Source of the DNA: Acridotheres tristis
Lineage: Eukaryota; Chordata; Aves; Passeriformes; Sturnidae
Length of the DNA: 64,000 bases
Assembly (NCBI GenBank): GCA_037013685.1
Contig: CM072885.1
Location: forward strand, 28,557,442 to 28,621,441
Direction: 5' to 3'
Shown here: in pieces, positions 13,001 to 25,499 of the stretch
How positions within the stretch are numbered: position 1 is the stretch's first letter
Layout of the letters: each line of letters begins with the position of its first letter
Made by a program: the position numbers and the translations under genes
Notes under the pieces: generated by a model
The model's input: only the letters and a program-made list of their open reading frames with translations
What the model was told of the DNA's origin: nothing
The model's database searches: none

Positions 13001-16000
13001 TCATTTATGCATCATGTCTTTTTAAGGTGAATATAAATAAAAATGAGATTTTAATGAATGCCCTGGAATCACTTAAGTCATCGAAGGTACACTGTCAAGA
13101 AATCTTGATGTTGCAAACACACCTAAGGATGAACATATTTGCATAAATATATAAATATGTTTATATGTTGATTTTAGGTAGGTGAAAAAAAATTAATTTA
13201 ACTTTGAACTTTATGAGATCACTAAGATATTTAAAATGAAGCATTTCTTGCAGGATAAGCACCAATGCCTATACTTGGAATGGAGTCCCAGGCAGTTATT
13301 TTAGATGTCTCTGATAAGAGAGTAACATTATCAGTGAAGATGTTCCTTCTCTCCAGCTTTAAACCCTTATGTTCCATAATTAAATGTTTCATGGTAACCA
13401 TTCTGGAGTCTTGGTTTCCCATGGATTGTACAGTTCCTCTAAAGACAGTCTTTAAGTTAAATATCCAGAAGTAAAACCTCCTGCACTTTGTTTATTTACT
13501 TGCCACTCCGAAAATTACAACTATTCTGATGAGGCAAGTAATAGCATCACTTTATTACATACACTTAAAGCTTAACAATGCCACAATACAGAGAGATTAA
13601 GTCTGCAATTTGGGTTTATGTCAATTATTTAAATAATTTAGACCAGCACTGCTCTAGAAGCTTTTCTGAGTCAAATTTTACTTCCAAGGACATAAGATGA
13701 TTCCACTTTCTAGGGAAGGACAAATAGGACATCTGCTGCCTTCTCTTGTGACAAGCCAATCTTGAAAGCTGGTGCAGAATTCTTGGGAAATCCTGCAAAT
13801 CTAGAAGCAATATATGTGGGACAGAAAAGCTCATCCTTGTAAAATAATGTAAAAATTTCAGTCAAGTAACTTCTGTTCCAGGAAGAGCAAAGGATTCCTC
13901 CACAGGAGAGCAGTATGAGTAAGGTTTGCATCACATGCTGCCAAATTGCTGCTGCCAGCTAATACTGATAAGAGAAATGTTTGGGGATCTTGTTACAAAG
14001 AGACTGAACTGTATTTAACTTTTAAATCATTCACAGAACATAAGAAAATATAACAGATACACAGATTTTTATCAGCTTATAATCAGCTACAGAAGAATGT
14101 AAACTTGGCCAATTATTAGACAAGCCAGTTGTGTTTTTTTCTTGTCTGGCTATGGAAGAAAGGGTATTACCAGCATGAGGCAAGTCATTGCAAGGTAAGA
14201 TTTACAAGCTCAAAGGTACTGTTAAAAGTTACCAGGTATTTTTAATAGCATTAAAACTAATGCAACTGAGTCCAATGTCACTGGAACTTGGGAGAATTAT
14301 AACCCATTCAACATACAAGAAGATTAAAGCAGAAAATCAAACCTTAAACACAACAAGCTCAAAATTCCTAATAATGGGTGTGTGTATCTCTAATAAGAAT
14401 ATTCTTATATTTCATGATCTCTAGGTAGCAAAGTATAATGTATTAGTGTAGGGCAACAATCATGTAGGGTGGCATCAACTCAGATTTGTGCCAAATTTGA
14501 ACTTTACCTCTAGATTCTTTTAGCACTCAAAAGCCAAAGAAGTCTTTATATTTGATGTGTTTTGGACATTTAACTTCAGAAGAAATGAATTAGAAATTCC
14601 AATCTTTATTGACTAACAACAGTCTAGTCAACTGGTCAGATGAAGGTGCCTATGCTGAGGAAGACTAAACACATTAATCCTGTTCATATTATCTCCAGCT
14701 ACTATAGCTAAAAAGCTATAAGGATACCATTACTTTCTTCAAAGTTTTTTAAAAGTTAAATCTCTTAATGGTAAATGTTTCAAAGCATTACACATAGAAA
14801 ACCAAACAGGCACACATTCCCATAATCAGTGACAAACTGTTAAAAGATGTGTTTGAATTATTTGAGGAAATCAACATCTTATTTCACAACAGAGTTGCTG
14901 TTTTAATCACATTTTTTCATTTGGATGTCACGTCATCCAGTAGATATTCCCCCAAACAAAAATCAGGTACAATTGCAATGTGAATACTTAAACTGAATAC
15001 TTAAATGCTTCTTGCCAATGAAAAAATACCTGCCAAAATTTCTAGAAAAGAAAGCTAAGATTTTCTTTGGCTTGTATGCACCCACAAAACATGTATTACC
15101 TAAAGCTAAAGCTGCATCTGTTTGTATTCTTTGATATACAGAACCTCAATAGAGTATCACTATTAGATGAAAAGGTTCTGATTCCTGAAAAACTGTTCAT
15201 ATGGTTTATACATTAGAAGACATGTGCCGTGTGGTCTTTGCAAAAATCTTAAAAACCAGTAAATCAACTTAAGGAGTGACTAATATAATCATTAAATACA
15301 TTCTAGACTATCACATTTTTTAATTTCTGTTGTTCCTCTGGCATCACCATAAACCTGTCACTACGTTTCTGGCACACTCACCTCTGCTAATGACTGCAGA
15401 AGTACATATCTTTATGAATCACAGCTGTTGCCATTTGATACTGGCTTAGAATATCTTCTAAGCATATCAGTATAACTCTGTTTTCCTTTAATATATTCTC
15501 TAAAATAAACAAGGGAATAGTTCTTAGACATTCCAAAACAATGGACCAATAAAATTCTATAGAAAGTTCTTTGTAAAGTGCTGGGTTTATTATTTCCTCT
15601 GAAGTGCTGGGTGACTAAAATCGTATACACAGACTTTTCCTTCCCCACAGTTCTTCTCTGGTATCTGCATAAATGTCTCATGCTTCCCAGTTGCACTAGA
15701 CCATTGTTTCATGACCTTTGAATTACCCAACACACATCACGAACAAAACCATTGTATGATCCACTGAAAAATTATATGGGAACTAATCCAACATTTGCAG
15801 TACTCACAAAATAAGCATTCCTTCATCAAAATTTTATGAGCTCAATGAACATATCAAAGACATTAGTTTGTCCCTTGATACCTTTCTTAAACAAACCCAA
15901 AGTTTTAGCCCCTTAGAAAATGATGCATGTTATTTATTAGTTAGACTTTCACCTATTAACTGAAAATAAGTGGAAATCAAAAAAGCAACAATTTTTTCAG

Positions 16001-16207
16001 ATAAAAAAGCTAGCAATATTGATTTACTTATTTAAATCCCTGTCTATAAAACCAAATTAAGATCAAGACAAATACAAAGTGTTACAAAGGGAAAGAGTTA
16101 TTAATCAATGTTCATTATGTAATCCACATTGCCTACTAGTATGTAAATGAGGTCTGTTTTAGTAAAAGGCTCAAGTTAATTAAATTTAAGTTACTACAAA
16201 TATTTAT

Positions 16208-16310
16208 ATAGAATCATGGAATTGTTAAGGTTGGAAAAGACCTCTAAGATAACCAAGTACAATCATTAACCCAGCACTGCCATGTTTACCTCTAAAGCAC
16301 ACCCCAGGTA
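16208..16310 (-). mobile_element. CR1 LINE 3' tail fragment
   Basis: The sequence begins ATAGAATCATGGAATTGTTA, then AGGTTGGAAAAGACCTCTAA and GATAACCAAGTACAATCATT, then AACCCAGCACTGCCATG. This is the reverse-complement tail of a common avian CR1 subfamily. About 100 bases are recognisable before similarity fades, so the copy is short, 5'-truncated and non-coding. It lies inside SLC16A7 intron 2 in the same orientation as the gene. Confidence 0.8.
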
Positions 16311-17711
16311 TGTATCAAACCATGACCAATACCCTATGGCTGGAACACCAAAAGAGGTTTGCAGAAACACAGTGGGAACTCTGTATCATGTAATGTCTTT
16401 CTGACAATTGCTCAAAATTAACATAAGCATACAATAAAAGGCAAAAAACTCCTTATTTCTCTCAGTGGAAGCATGTCTTTAGCTTTGAGACTGGCTTCCT
16501 GAGTGTATTTGGATCCCAGCAAAACCTCTTTTTCATGAAAACTTGACAAAATTGGATCTCCAAAAGGCACTGAATATTAAGCAATTAGATTTTATTTGTT
16601 CAGCAAAATGTAACAAGTTGCAGAGTTAAAAAGCAACTTGTTCCTTTACATAGGGTGACAAATCTGTTTGAAAAGTAAATGAATAAAACCATCTTCAACA
16701 GCTGTGCTTTTTTTTTTCACCTTTCTTCCCTTGATCATTTTAGAGTGTTTTCTAAGCATCTAGGAAGACATCTCTGTTTAAAACACTCATTGCTATGCAG
16801 AATACTACCCTACAACATTCAGTTTTACTAAAAACTCAAAGCCTTCCAAGAAATATAAGACCTGGCTGTGTTACCCTTCAAAAGCTTTAGTGTTCAGGTC
16901 TTGTTTTTTAAGAACTGAACTAATGTACATTTGTAATATTTTGTTACTCTTTTCTCCATTTGCTAATAAGAGTCAAAATGCTCTGTTTTGTAAAACCTCA
17001 TTACAACTCCTTTTCCTTTATCTGTGAGTCTCAAATTAACTTGACATAGATGTTTTACATACATCTTAGGCTAAATGTGAAGTATTCCCTTATGCCCATG
17101 AGGCACTCAGAAACTTAGTAAGTTCTGCTTTCAAGGGCTCTAAATGAGGTTATTAAAATTCAACAATTTGTAAATTCTGATGGTGAAAAACGCTTGCCCA
17201 GACAACAAGAGGTCAGTTCAAGAAAGCTTCTCAATCTCCATATGGATGGCCACTGAATTCCTTGAGTCAGTATTTGTAAAATCAAAATTAGAAAATGTTA
17301 TCAGGGAGGAAGAAAAGTGTAGGAACTCAGGTCTTGCCCAGAAGTAAAAATCCATAACCATCTGTTGTTTGTGTTACATGGATTTCACAACTGTCATCTC
17401 CACTGTGTATGCCATTTCACTTTCACAGCAATATCACCAAAACACCCACTGAGATAAAATCACAAATATTTTGAACATACCATATGATACATTATTTTCC
17501 AAATTAATATTAGACAAAGTCAAAATGAGGACTTGTCTATAGGTTACTTTTGTGCTGTCACATGAAAAATCCTTCAAGGGTTTACTACTGTTTGGAAACA
17601 CTTAACTTCAGACTTGAATAATTTAAGCAATACTGAAGAGAAAGGAAGATATTAAATACTATATTTTTAAAGTACAAGCACGTTTTGAAAATTTGTAATG
17701 GCCACTCCATA

Positions 17712-17870
17712 CATTTATATAGCATCTTTCTTCAAAAGTAGTCTAAAGATGTGTTTTAAACTATTTACTCAGAAATACCTTGCAGAATTTAAATGAACCT
17801 TTTATGTTTTCTGAACTTCAGACCAGCAAGACTGTCCCACATTTCACAGATGGGTATGGCTTGAAGGATT
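17712..17870 (+). repeat. Possible ancient amniote SINE-like fragment
   Basis: The pieces TTTATATAGCATCTTTCTTC, AGTCTAAAGATGTGTTTTAA and CACATTTCACAGATGGG have the spacing and wording of old interspersed repeats shared by reptiles and birds (a region resembling 'atagcgctttcatc', a 'tcaaagcgcttta'-like part, then 'catttcacagatgggg'). The match is from memory and highly diverged, so the family is not assigned. The surrounding open frame looks incidental. Confidence 0.35.
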
Positions 17871-18334
17871 TATCAGCTCTCAAGCTAATCTTCATAACCC
17901 AGTGTTACACCAAAAAGTTCTTTTTGAGAAAAAAACAAACAAACGAAAGAAACAAAAATTGCACACTGAAACTGCCCTTGTAAAAATGACAGAAAAAGAG
18001 TTAAGGTCCAGAGAGCAAACAAACTGCTTTTTCCCTGAGGAAATCTAAAACTCAAGGTCAGCTCTGTCTGAAATCACCAGACCTGTCACATGGCTTTCAT
18101 AGCTGCCACTATGGCTCCTATCAAACCCACTCTGAAAGCAATGAAAACATTTTTACTGGAAACAGATCAAGCTCTGATAAGAAGCTCCTTAATCACTTTG
18201 GCTGATAACACTGCGCAAAGTGAGAGGCAAAGTTTTGAAAAGGAGAAGAATGAACTAAGAGAACTTGAGGTCAAATCTGTTTGACTTTTTTCTTTAATTC
18301 CTTAATTTCTCTGTATGTTGGAGCAGAAATATGA

Positions 18335-18432
18335 CTCTGTAAGTATATGGATACATACACATTTTATATGCATAAGAATACATACATGCACATACATTTT
18401 ATACATGTATCTGTTCATATACATACAGGAAT
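18335..18432. repeat. Degenerate ACATA/CATACA-rich simple repeat
   Basis: Repeated ATACATACACAT, GAATACATACATGCACATAC and ATATACATACAGGAATAC units form a low-complexity stretch of alternating purine and pyrimidine. Frames across it encode only I/H/Y/T-rich low-complexity peptides. Confidence 0.7.
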
Positions 18433-20391
18433 ACAGTGCTGTGTGGATAACTCAATTAATTCCATTTTATCCCAGCTTCTGTCCTCCAGTAACAAAAGTC
18501 TGGTGGTCCCAATCTCAGTCCCTTGGCTGTGGGAATCCATCACAAACCCATCACCCTTAATTTAATGCAACTGACAGTGTCTGCTCAAGAGAGGCAGAAG
18601 AAGGAGTTACCATGGAGACTGAACGACTGCTCTTCTCCAGAGGATGCTTTTATCAAGCATGGCCTGAACAGTAGATGCTGTGCAATACTTGCAACCTTAA
18701 TCACATCACTGGATCTTGCTTTTTAGGATGCCTTTTTAGTACACTCTAACACACATCAAAAGGTTGGGGGGTGGTGGAGGAAGGAAGACACAGCTTAAAA
18801 AAACAAACATACCGATCCCCTAAAATACAATAGAAAACAGTATGAAACTGCATAGTGTGCCAGATTGAGAGAGAAAAGGAATTTCATATTTATCAGATTT
18901 GTCACCTCTGCCTGGTGCTTTCCTAACGGAGTGAATGCTGTGCTTGACCTATTTGCTGGAATTAATCAGGACTGCAGAAGACCATATGGATTGCCAGATG
19001 GTCTGCAATAATTTAATGCAATTATTCTAAGTATAAAGTAAGTGATAAATATAATTAATATTCTTGTAGCTCCTTACTGGAGCTTTTTTCTGAGGCTTGA
19101 AAGGTAAGTTAATACCTTGTTGCTGAAACACAGATGCCAGCAAATTACTGCAAGAGGCTGCAGTCTCCAAAGCAAAAAGTGTCTGCACAGAGTCTAACTT
19201 ATTCACTGACCCCACTGTGATGATTAATAGGTTGAATGCTAAGCTGTAATGAGGATGACAGAACTTAGATGTTTTCAGGTTATCTTAAATAGTAGCATGA
19301 TGAGCAGTGTGTGTACATATCACACTTCATAGTAAACAATGCACCTTGTACTTGTGGCCTGAAGGTGTATTTCACATTACAGCACATCAAATGTTAAGGA
19401 AGAATCAAACCACCTTCAGACAGTAAAAACAATGAAGTGACTTCCTTCAGAAATGTTTTTCCAGGTTGCTATTTCATATTCTGCCAGTGATTGTCTAAAT
19501 GGCCTAGTTTTTAGGAAGTGGTCCTAGAAAAGCTTTGGCTTCAAAGAGTGTTTATATCAGGGAGAGTCGTCATTCTCAGCATTTTAAAATCACGAGTCTG
19601 TTATAAGATATCCAAACAACTCTGCTTACTGTTCCTGTGCTAATAATCTTCGTAGTAAATGGGGTAGGTGTGAGCAGAATGAATAGCAAACAATTTTGTA
19701 GTTTTTAATGTAAATATACAAGTGGAGTTAGTAACAGGTAATCAGAACAGTCAGAGAAGTAATAGAGATAAGGCAGAAATACTGAATCTTTTGTATTTAT
19801 TAGAAAAAGTTGTGCACATTTGACCTCACAGATAAACATGACCACAGTTAAATGTCCAGAGATTTGCACGTGCACTATTAATAAAATCTAGGCAAACTTT
19901 GACCAGACAGAAATGGCATAAATTAAATGCTATACAAAGAACACAACATAGCAGCACCTGCACTATAGAGCAAACCTGCTTTACATTGTTAAAGGAGCTC
20001 AGGGTCAGCAAGTCATAGCATATGAAAGCAGAAAAAAAATCCAGCTTTTCAACATCTGTGTTCTTCTCATGCTCCAGATTGCTTCAGCACTTGTTCAGAG
20101 GCCTCTACAGTGCAAGTGCTGATGCACCCTTAAGAAAGTGCTACATTAGGGGGGACTTGAATGTGATGAAACATACCCTGTTTTACTCCAGTCTTGTGTG
20201 AGTAATAACTTCAAGTCATTTCTTCACCTGGTGAATTTTGGTGAATTCTCACTTGACTATTGTCACTGGTCCCATAAAATCCTTTGTATTTTTCCACCAG
20301 CATGTGAATAACTTCTGATTTTCTATTAGTATATGAATAAAAATAGTATCTAAATATCTGAATAGCATGCTTTTGTTGATATTGATACCAT

Positions 20392-20411
20392 TTGTCAAGA
20401 TATCTTGACAA
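20392..20411. repeat. Exact 20-bp palindrome
   Basis: TTGTCAAGATATCTTGACAA equals its own reverse complement across all 20 bases, with no spacer. Flanking bases do not extend it. It sits in SLC16A7 intron 2, about 1.3 kb downstream of the first coding exon. It could form a short cruciform or bind a dimeric factor, but no family is recognised and chance cannot be excluded. Confidence 0.9.
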
Positions 20412-21726
20412 GGTCTCTGTGATTGACAGAATTCGGAAAAATTCCATTTTTCCATCCCATCAAGAGAAAAGTATTTACCTGAGGCGCTAAAGCTAATGCC
20501 ATGATGCCCCCAACTTCATTATTGTAGTCAGAGGAGAAAGAGAGGTAGTTGGAGAGAGCAATCCAGATAGTCTGATCCTCTTTGTAGACATGCTCCTTAC
20601 TTCCCTGACTACTAAGTAAAGTAGGGCCATTCATGTGTCAGAGATTACGGAGACTGAAATAAGATAAAAAAAACTTCCATGCTGAAAATGAGACTTAATT
20701 CGTCCTCTAAGAGATCATTTGTTGAACCTGACAGTACTTTACTTTGCTATTACATAAATACCACTTCTGAAAAATACTGGAGTGGTACTCTTCAGTGATT
20801 AAAGAGCTTCAGTATCAGCATGCTATGGGTACAATGTTTGCAGACTCAATGTCTATACATTCACACATATGAACATATACATAAACACACGTTTATAAAT
20901 GTATACATTTAATTGCTCCATCAGTGCAAATAGTCAAATGCTCCAGGTACCTCTGCTACCTCTTAATATTTAAAGAAAGGGAAATACCAGATCCCTTGCC
21001 TGAATTCACACCTTTAAACTAAGTGTTTTGCTTAAGCAGCAGCTAGCTCTCATCAATACTTAAAAGAGAAAAAGTTCTGAAAAAATAAAGAAACCATGCA
21101 GAATTTAACAAGTAAGTCTTTGGGGTTGATAGACACAAAGCCTGTCAAAGCAGATTTGACACTTAGTTCTTAAACATAGTTTTATACTTTAAAATTCTTT
21201 TACCTCTGTCTTGTTCTTTACTTGCTTGCTTACAAGAAAAAAGGTATCAGAGAATTTATGTTCAGTCCCAAGAATAAGATTGCCAGCATCTTAGCTGTCA
21301 TACAGATGGCATGTTTGAAGCATTACTCTTGGCCTGAATGGAGAATAGGATTTTAGGACAAATAAGTACCAGATATAAACCCCTTGTATACAGAGGCTTG
21401 TATACTTGTGGCTCATGAATGAACCTTCATTGCCATAATAATTTTCTGTGATTAAGTTTCATCATTGGATTTACTGAGAGATCTCACCAAGGTAATGGAA
21501 ACTGACCAAATTTACCCCCAGACCCAGAATAAATTATTTGGGCATTGATTTGTTGGGAAAAAATTTCAAAAATTGTGAATTTAGGGAAAGACTGTAAAAT
21601 CCTTATTTATTTAAATTACCTAAATCTTAGGGAGAGGAATGAAGAAAAAATGCTTTAGGGCCATGAAAGAAAAAAAACAAACGAACAACCAAGCAATACT
21701 AATTACTAATTTCACTAATGTCTTAC

Positions 21727-21940
21727 CTCCTGCATACATGACAGCCAACATTATTGATGATATCCAAGCTATCTCACTATATGATGTGTGGAAGATCTCT
21801 TGTATTTCTTTGAAGAACACTGTGATGGCTTTGGGGAAGGCATAAGAAAATCCAATGGAGATAAAAGCCCCAAAGACCACAACCCATCCCCAGCCTCCAT
21901 CAGGAGGTGGATAATCTGGCGCTCCAGTTGCAGGTGGCAT
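21727..21940 (-). CDS. SLC16A7: SLC16A7 (MCT2) first coding exon, N-terminus
   Basis: This exon encodes residues 1-71 plus the first base of codon 72 of a monocarboxylate transporter. The start is the ATG at 21940-21938, with A at -3, and the protein begins [16 protein letters not shown], as in MCT1/MCT2. The family signature DGGWGW is at residues 14-19. TM1 covers about residues 17-36. Lys37 matches the extracellular-gate lysine (Lys38 in MCT1) that takes part in proton and substrate binding. TM2 begins near residue 58 ([15 protein letters not shown]). The segment [18 protein letters not shown] is closer to MCT2 than to MCT1, whose equivalent is FKEIEGIFHATTSEVSW. The exon ends GGAG with a GTAAGA donor (21726-21721), in phase 1, matching the acceptor exon 21.5 kb away. 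The product is a proton-coupled lactate/pyruvate transporter of the plasma membrane; mammalian MCT2 uses embigin as its chaperone. The assignment over SLC16A1 rests on these residues and on the long AT-rich intron. Confidence 0.93.
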
Positions 21941-21970
21941 TTTTTGGTCTCTGTCTCTTCTCCAACTAGA
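21941..21970 (-). other. SLC16A7: 5' UTR part of the first coding exon and its splice acceptor
   Basis: On the minus strand a pyrimidine-rich run, TTTCTTTCCTTATTTTTCAG, ends at 21971, and the ATG begins at 21940. That leaves about 30 bases of 5' UTR (TCTAGTTGGAGAAGAGACAG and on to the A-rich run before the ATG). The strong acceptor means at least one noncoding exon and a promoter lie further upstream, to the right. A second possible AG (TCTAG) a few bases downstream could shorten the UTR slightly. Confidence 0.75.
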
Positions 21971-24887
21971 CTGAAAAATAAGGAAAGAAACAGGATGTCA
22001 TTTTTTTTTCTTTTTCTTCATATCAAACTACAGTATTCAAGAGTCATCTGCAGGGATCATAAAAAACCCTCAGAGGAAAGGTCAATTTCCGGCTCTCATG
22101 AGACCACAGAACATGTTTTTAGAAGCACGTGGCAACTGTTTAAAATCACTGATCTCAGTCACTGAAGTTGTATTTGCAATTAGTCACTTAATGCAAAGTG
22201 ACTAGTTTGTGTGGGTTACGGTGTGGAGAAGAAACAATGGAAAAATGTTACACCTAAATTATAACTAAATGCTATAAATAAGTATTAGTGAGATTTATTG
22301 GTACCGCAGCAAAATCGTCATCAACAGCAGAGAGGAACAAATTGCAAACATCTGAAAATAGAGATCTAAGCAGAGATCTAAAATTCCCTGAGAATCCGTA
22401 AAATAAATACATAGTATTACAATTCCATGCTTTTAAGATTTTGATATTTTGATGTTGATATTATTTGCAGGAACAAGGTGGAGCTTGATGGTACTAATTT
22501 TGCTGTTTTCACATATTAGAAGATATTAGGAAGCTTTCCACAGCTCTTCTATAATTTAGAATTGACCGTAAGAGCTGCCATCACAATGATACCTTACAGA
22601 GGTTCTAAGAGGTGTAGCCAACACATTTGGGCAGCTCAAATCCACATAAAACTTCTAAGGCCTGAAATAAATTTCATATTGCTTATCTCATCCTCATATC
22701 TAAAACGTTACCTTTTTTTACATTCTGCATTACTTTTTAAGAAACTACTAGCGGTGAAAATCCATTTTTTATTTCTGAGATTTTTTCCACTAACAAATCT
22801 CATTGCTATTAAACACTGAGCTGGAGTCCACTGTGTTTTCTTCTATGTAATCCAGCCTACAGAGACAGTATGAACTGCAAATTCTTCTTTCCTCCCTGCT
22901 TCTTTCTTGGGCATTTAAGCAACTTATTACTCTTGACTGGTCTCCTGCCATACTAGTATTGAAACGATAACAGTGAGTAGGTTGCTGTTATGCTTAGGAT
23001 TACCAGCAAGTCTCTACATGATTTCTTCTGTGCCACTTACAGCATATTCCAATTTCTCACAGTAAACTGCATTAGCAGTGGGAGTGAGATGATTACCTTA
23101 ACAAAAACTAAAAAAACCCAACTGTGTCAGCTTATACTTATCTCTTGGGGTAGTGCCTGGAGTACTTTAAATGTAGCACTGCATGCAATATATGCCACAA
23201 AACAAGCAAAATGTTGTTTTTAAGATTGCCTACTACTTGGCTAACCCTGTGACAGAAACCCAGTGCATTTTTGACTCTCCAGTTCACTGAAGCTGATTGT
23301 AGACATCAGCTACAACCTCATGTAGCTGGCATGCCTCTGGGGGAAGTTAAATCAACAACTAAAATATCTGACTTTTAGGCAAAATTTTAAAAGCCAGGTA
23401 GTTTGGTTTCTGCACCATATAACTGAGATTTCCTACTGGTAGCAATGGGTATTTGTTGCTCTGTACATGGAGCATATAAATCTTTTTATACACATGTCCA
23501 GAATGAACCTCGGGTATGTACTTTGTTCCTGCTTATCCCAGCCTCAGTTTAATGTTGGTTCATTGAGAAAAGTCAGAGAGGAAAGCCACTAGAACGAGTT
23601 GGACAAACAGAAACAATTCTGGTTGCTGAGACTTAACTTTGTCAACACTGTTAAATACTACTTTGTTTTTGCTAATAAAGGTCAGTTAGAAGGAAGAGTA
23701 TCTCAGAAAGAGCCCACTGTAACTTAGAGCACAAATAAAAACGATCAACTGCATGTTCAAGAGCACAAAATCTCAAATTTGCCATAAAAAGCAGAATTCT
23801 ATTTCTGTGAGTTAAGTGGAAGTAAAGAATGAGAGTTTGCCATCTATCCCAGAAAAGCTGTTGTTCTGCTCATCTGAGAAAACTTTTGGTTGTTTCATTA
23901 GAAACGGTTAACTATTGTTTTCTTACACTTCAAAAGCTTAAGCATATTTGTTTTCATATTTAATATTCACATGACAACATTTCTATCGCTATTATAAATT
24001 TTTGTAATGGCAAACAATATCAACACATTGCTCTTCATAAAAATGGCTTATCAATTTACTGAGGAAGCACTCCTTTTCCTAAAAATAATACAAAAGCACT
24101 TTGAAAAATCACAGCCATCACATTAGTCAAAAGAATGCTGAAGGTTCCTGAATGTCACTAATGAATGGTTTGGAGAGATCCCACTAATCCCACTATATCC
24201 ACCTCTTCAGGGTAGAAGAACAGGCTCTGAGAGTTCAGTGCTTTCCTCTCTTTAAAAGCTTCACAGTAAATTACAGGAGCACTAAGGAGACGCCCAAAGG
24301 GACACTGGCTGCTCCTGTGCCTTAGCCTGGAGGCAAATTGATGCAAAGGCCACTGCATGGTCCTGTCTGACAACCTACAGTGGGTATTACCCTGTCACAA
24401 AGAAGAGTCTGGATCACAGTATCTCACACCTCCTGTTTATCCCACAAAGTAGAGCTAAGAATAGCTTCCCTGATATTCCTTTATGATTATCATGGCCAAT
24501 ACTAGCTCCAGTCAATAAAAGGTGAAGAGGAAAAAAAACCCAACAAATATATGTTTGCACCAAGGTGAAAATAAGTAGTTATTTTCTCACAAACATTAAA
24601 TCCAACATCTCAAACATTCCATACATGCTCAGGAACTAAAGCAGTATTGTCCTGTAAAATCTGCACCTAATGTCCTGCCACAAACCCTGAAACCGAATCC
24701 CTCCTAAAGAAGTCTAACCCATTAATATACCCAGCTCTAAGCTAAGCCTAACTAGTAAGATTGAGTAATATAGGTAGTGTTATGACACGTGCAAAATCCA
24801 TCAGCAACCAAAAAACCCCAGGATTTTACATTAATAGACACAAATGTTGATAAAGGAAGAAGCAAAAGATGAAGGAATGAAGCAGTG

Positions 24888-24950
24888 ATAATTAAAATGC
24901 CGTTTCCTATATAATTAAAATGCCGTTTTAACCTATATGCTTATAGGTTA
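24888..24950. repeat. 18-bp direct repeat followed by a perfect 9-bp hairpin
   Basis: ATAATTAAAATGCCGTTT occurs at 24888-24905 and again at 24911-24928, a period of 23 bases. One base after... in fact immediately after the second copy, TAACCTATA (24929-24937) and TATAGGTTA (24942-24950) form a perfect 9-bp stem around the loop TGCT. It is probably a local slippage duplication; no function is implied. Confidence 0.85.
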
Positions 24951-25499
24951 TTACTGTGAAGAACGAAAATAAATATGGTAGAAATCATAAAGACAAGCTC
25001 AGCACCAGACCAAAATAAGAAAAACAGAAACAGCACTTGAGCAAATAAAGATCACCACCAGTGTTTTTAATCAGTCATATGCATTCCATCATGTGCTTAA
25101 AGCTACCAAGTGAGCATAGCTCATACCTATGCCTTTATAGGCAAGCAGTGGGTGAGGAACACTGCCTGCCCCCTCCCAGGGAAACAGCAGGGGAATAGTG
25201 ACTGGAGTGGGTCCTGAGTGAAGCCATCAATCTCACTTCTCGCTGTCAAATACACAGAGATTCCTCAGCTTTTCCATACCTTGAGTCAGATGTGCACAAG
25301 GATTTACTCCCAAGCTCCTTCTAGTTCTCCTGTATAAATCCCATTTATGTAAGCGGTGAACAAGAACACAGCTTGCTGTAATAGGAGCTGCACGTGTCTG
25401 CTAACAAATAATAGGAGAGAAACAAGAGAAAACTTTTATAACATCTGATAAGGAACATTTTTATTGCAATTTTCAGCACATTTGAACTTAATTAGGATA

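Larger units (their letters stand above)
242..21726 (-). other. SLC16A7: SLC16A7 intron 2 (21,485 bases)
   Basis: This intron joins the two coding exons in matching phase 1, from donor GTAAGA at 21726-21721 to acceptor CCCACAG ending at 242. It is AT-rich throughout. Within it I see the CR1 pair at 3.6-4.9 kb, a CR1 tail at 16.2 kb, a purine-rich tract at 10.0 kb, a possible ancient repeat at 17.7 kb, an ACATA-rich stretch at 18.3 kb and a 20-bp palindrome at 20.4 kb. Open frames here are short, on both strands, and resemble no family I know; I found no nested gene. Two blocks near 18.1 and 18.9 kb are less AT-rich and free of obvious repeats, so they may be conserved noncoding sequence. Confidence 0.85.

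Noticed and set aside
21788..22165. 125-codon plus-strand frame
   Set aside because: It overlaps the first coding exon of SLC16A7 in antisense and has no coding features of its own.
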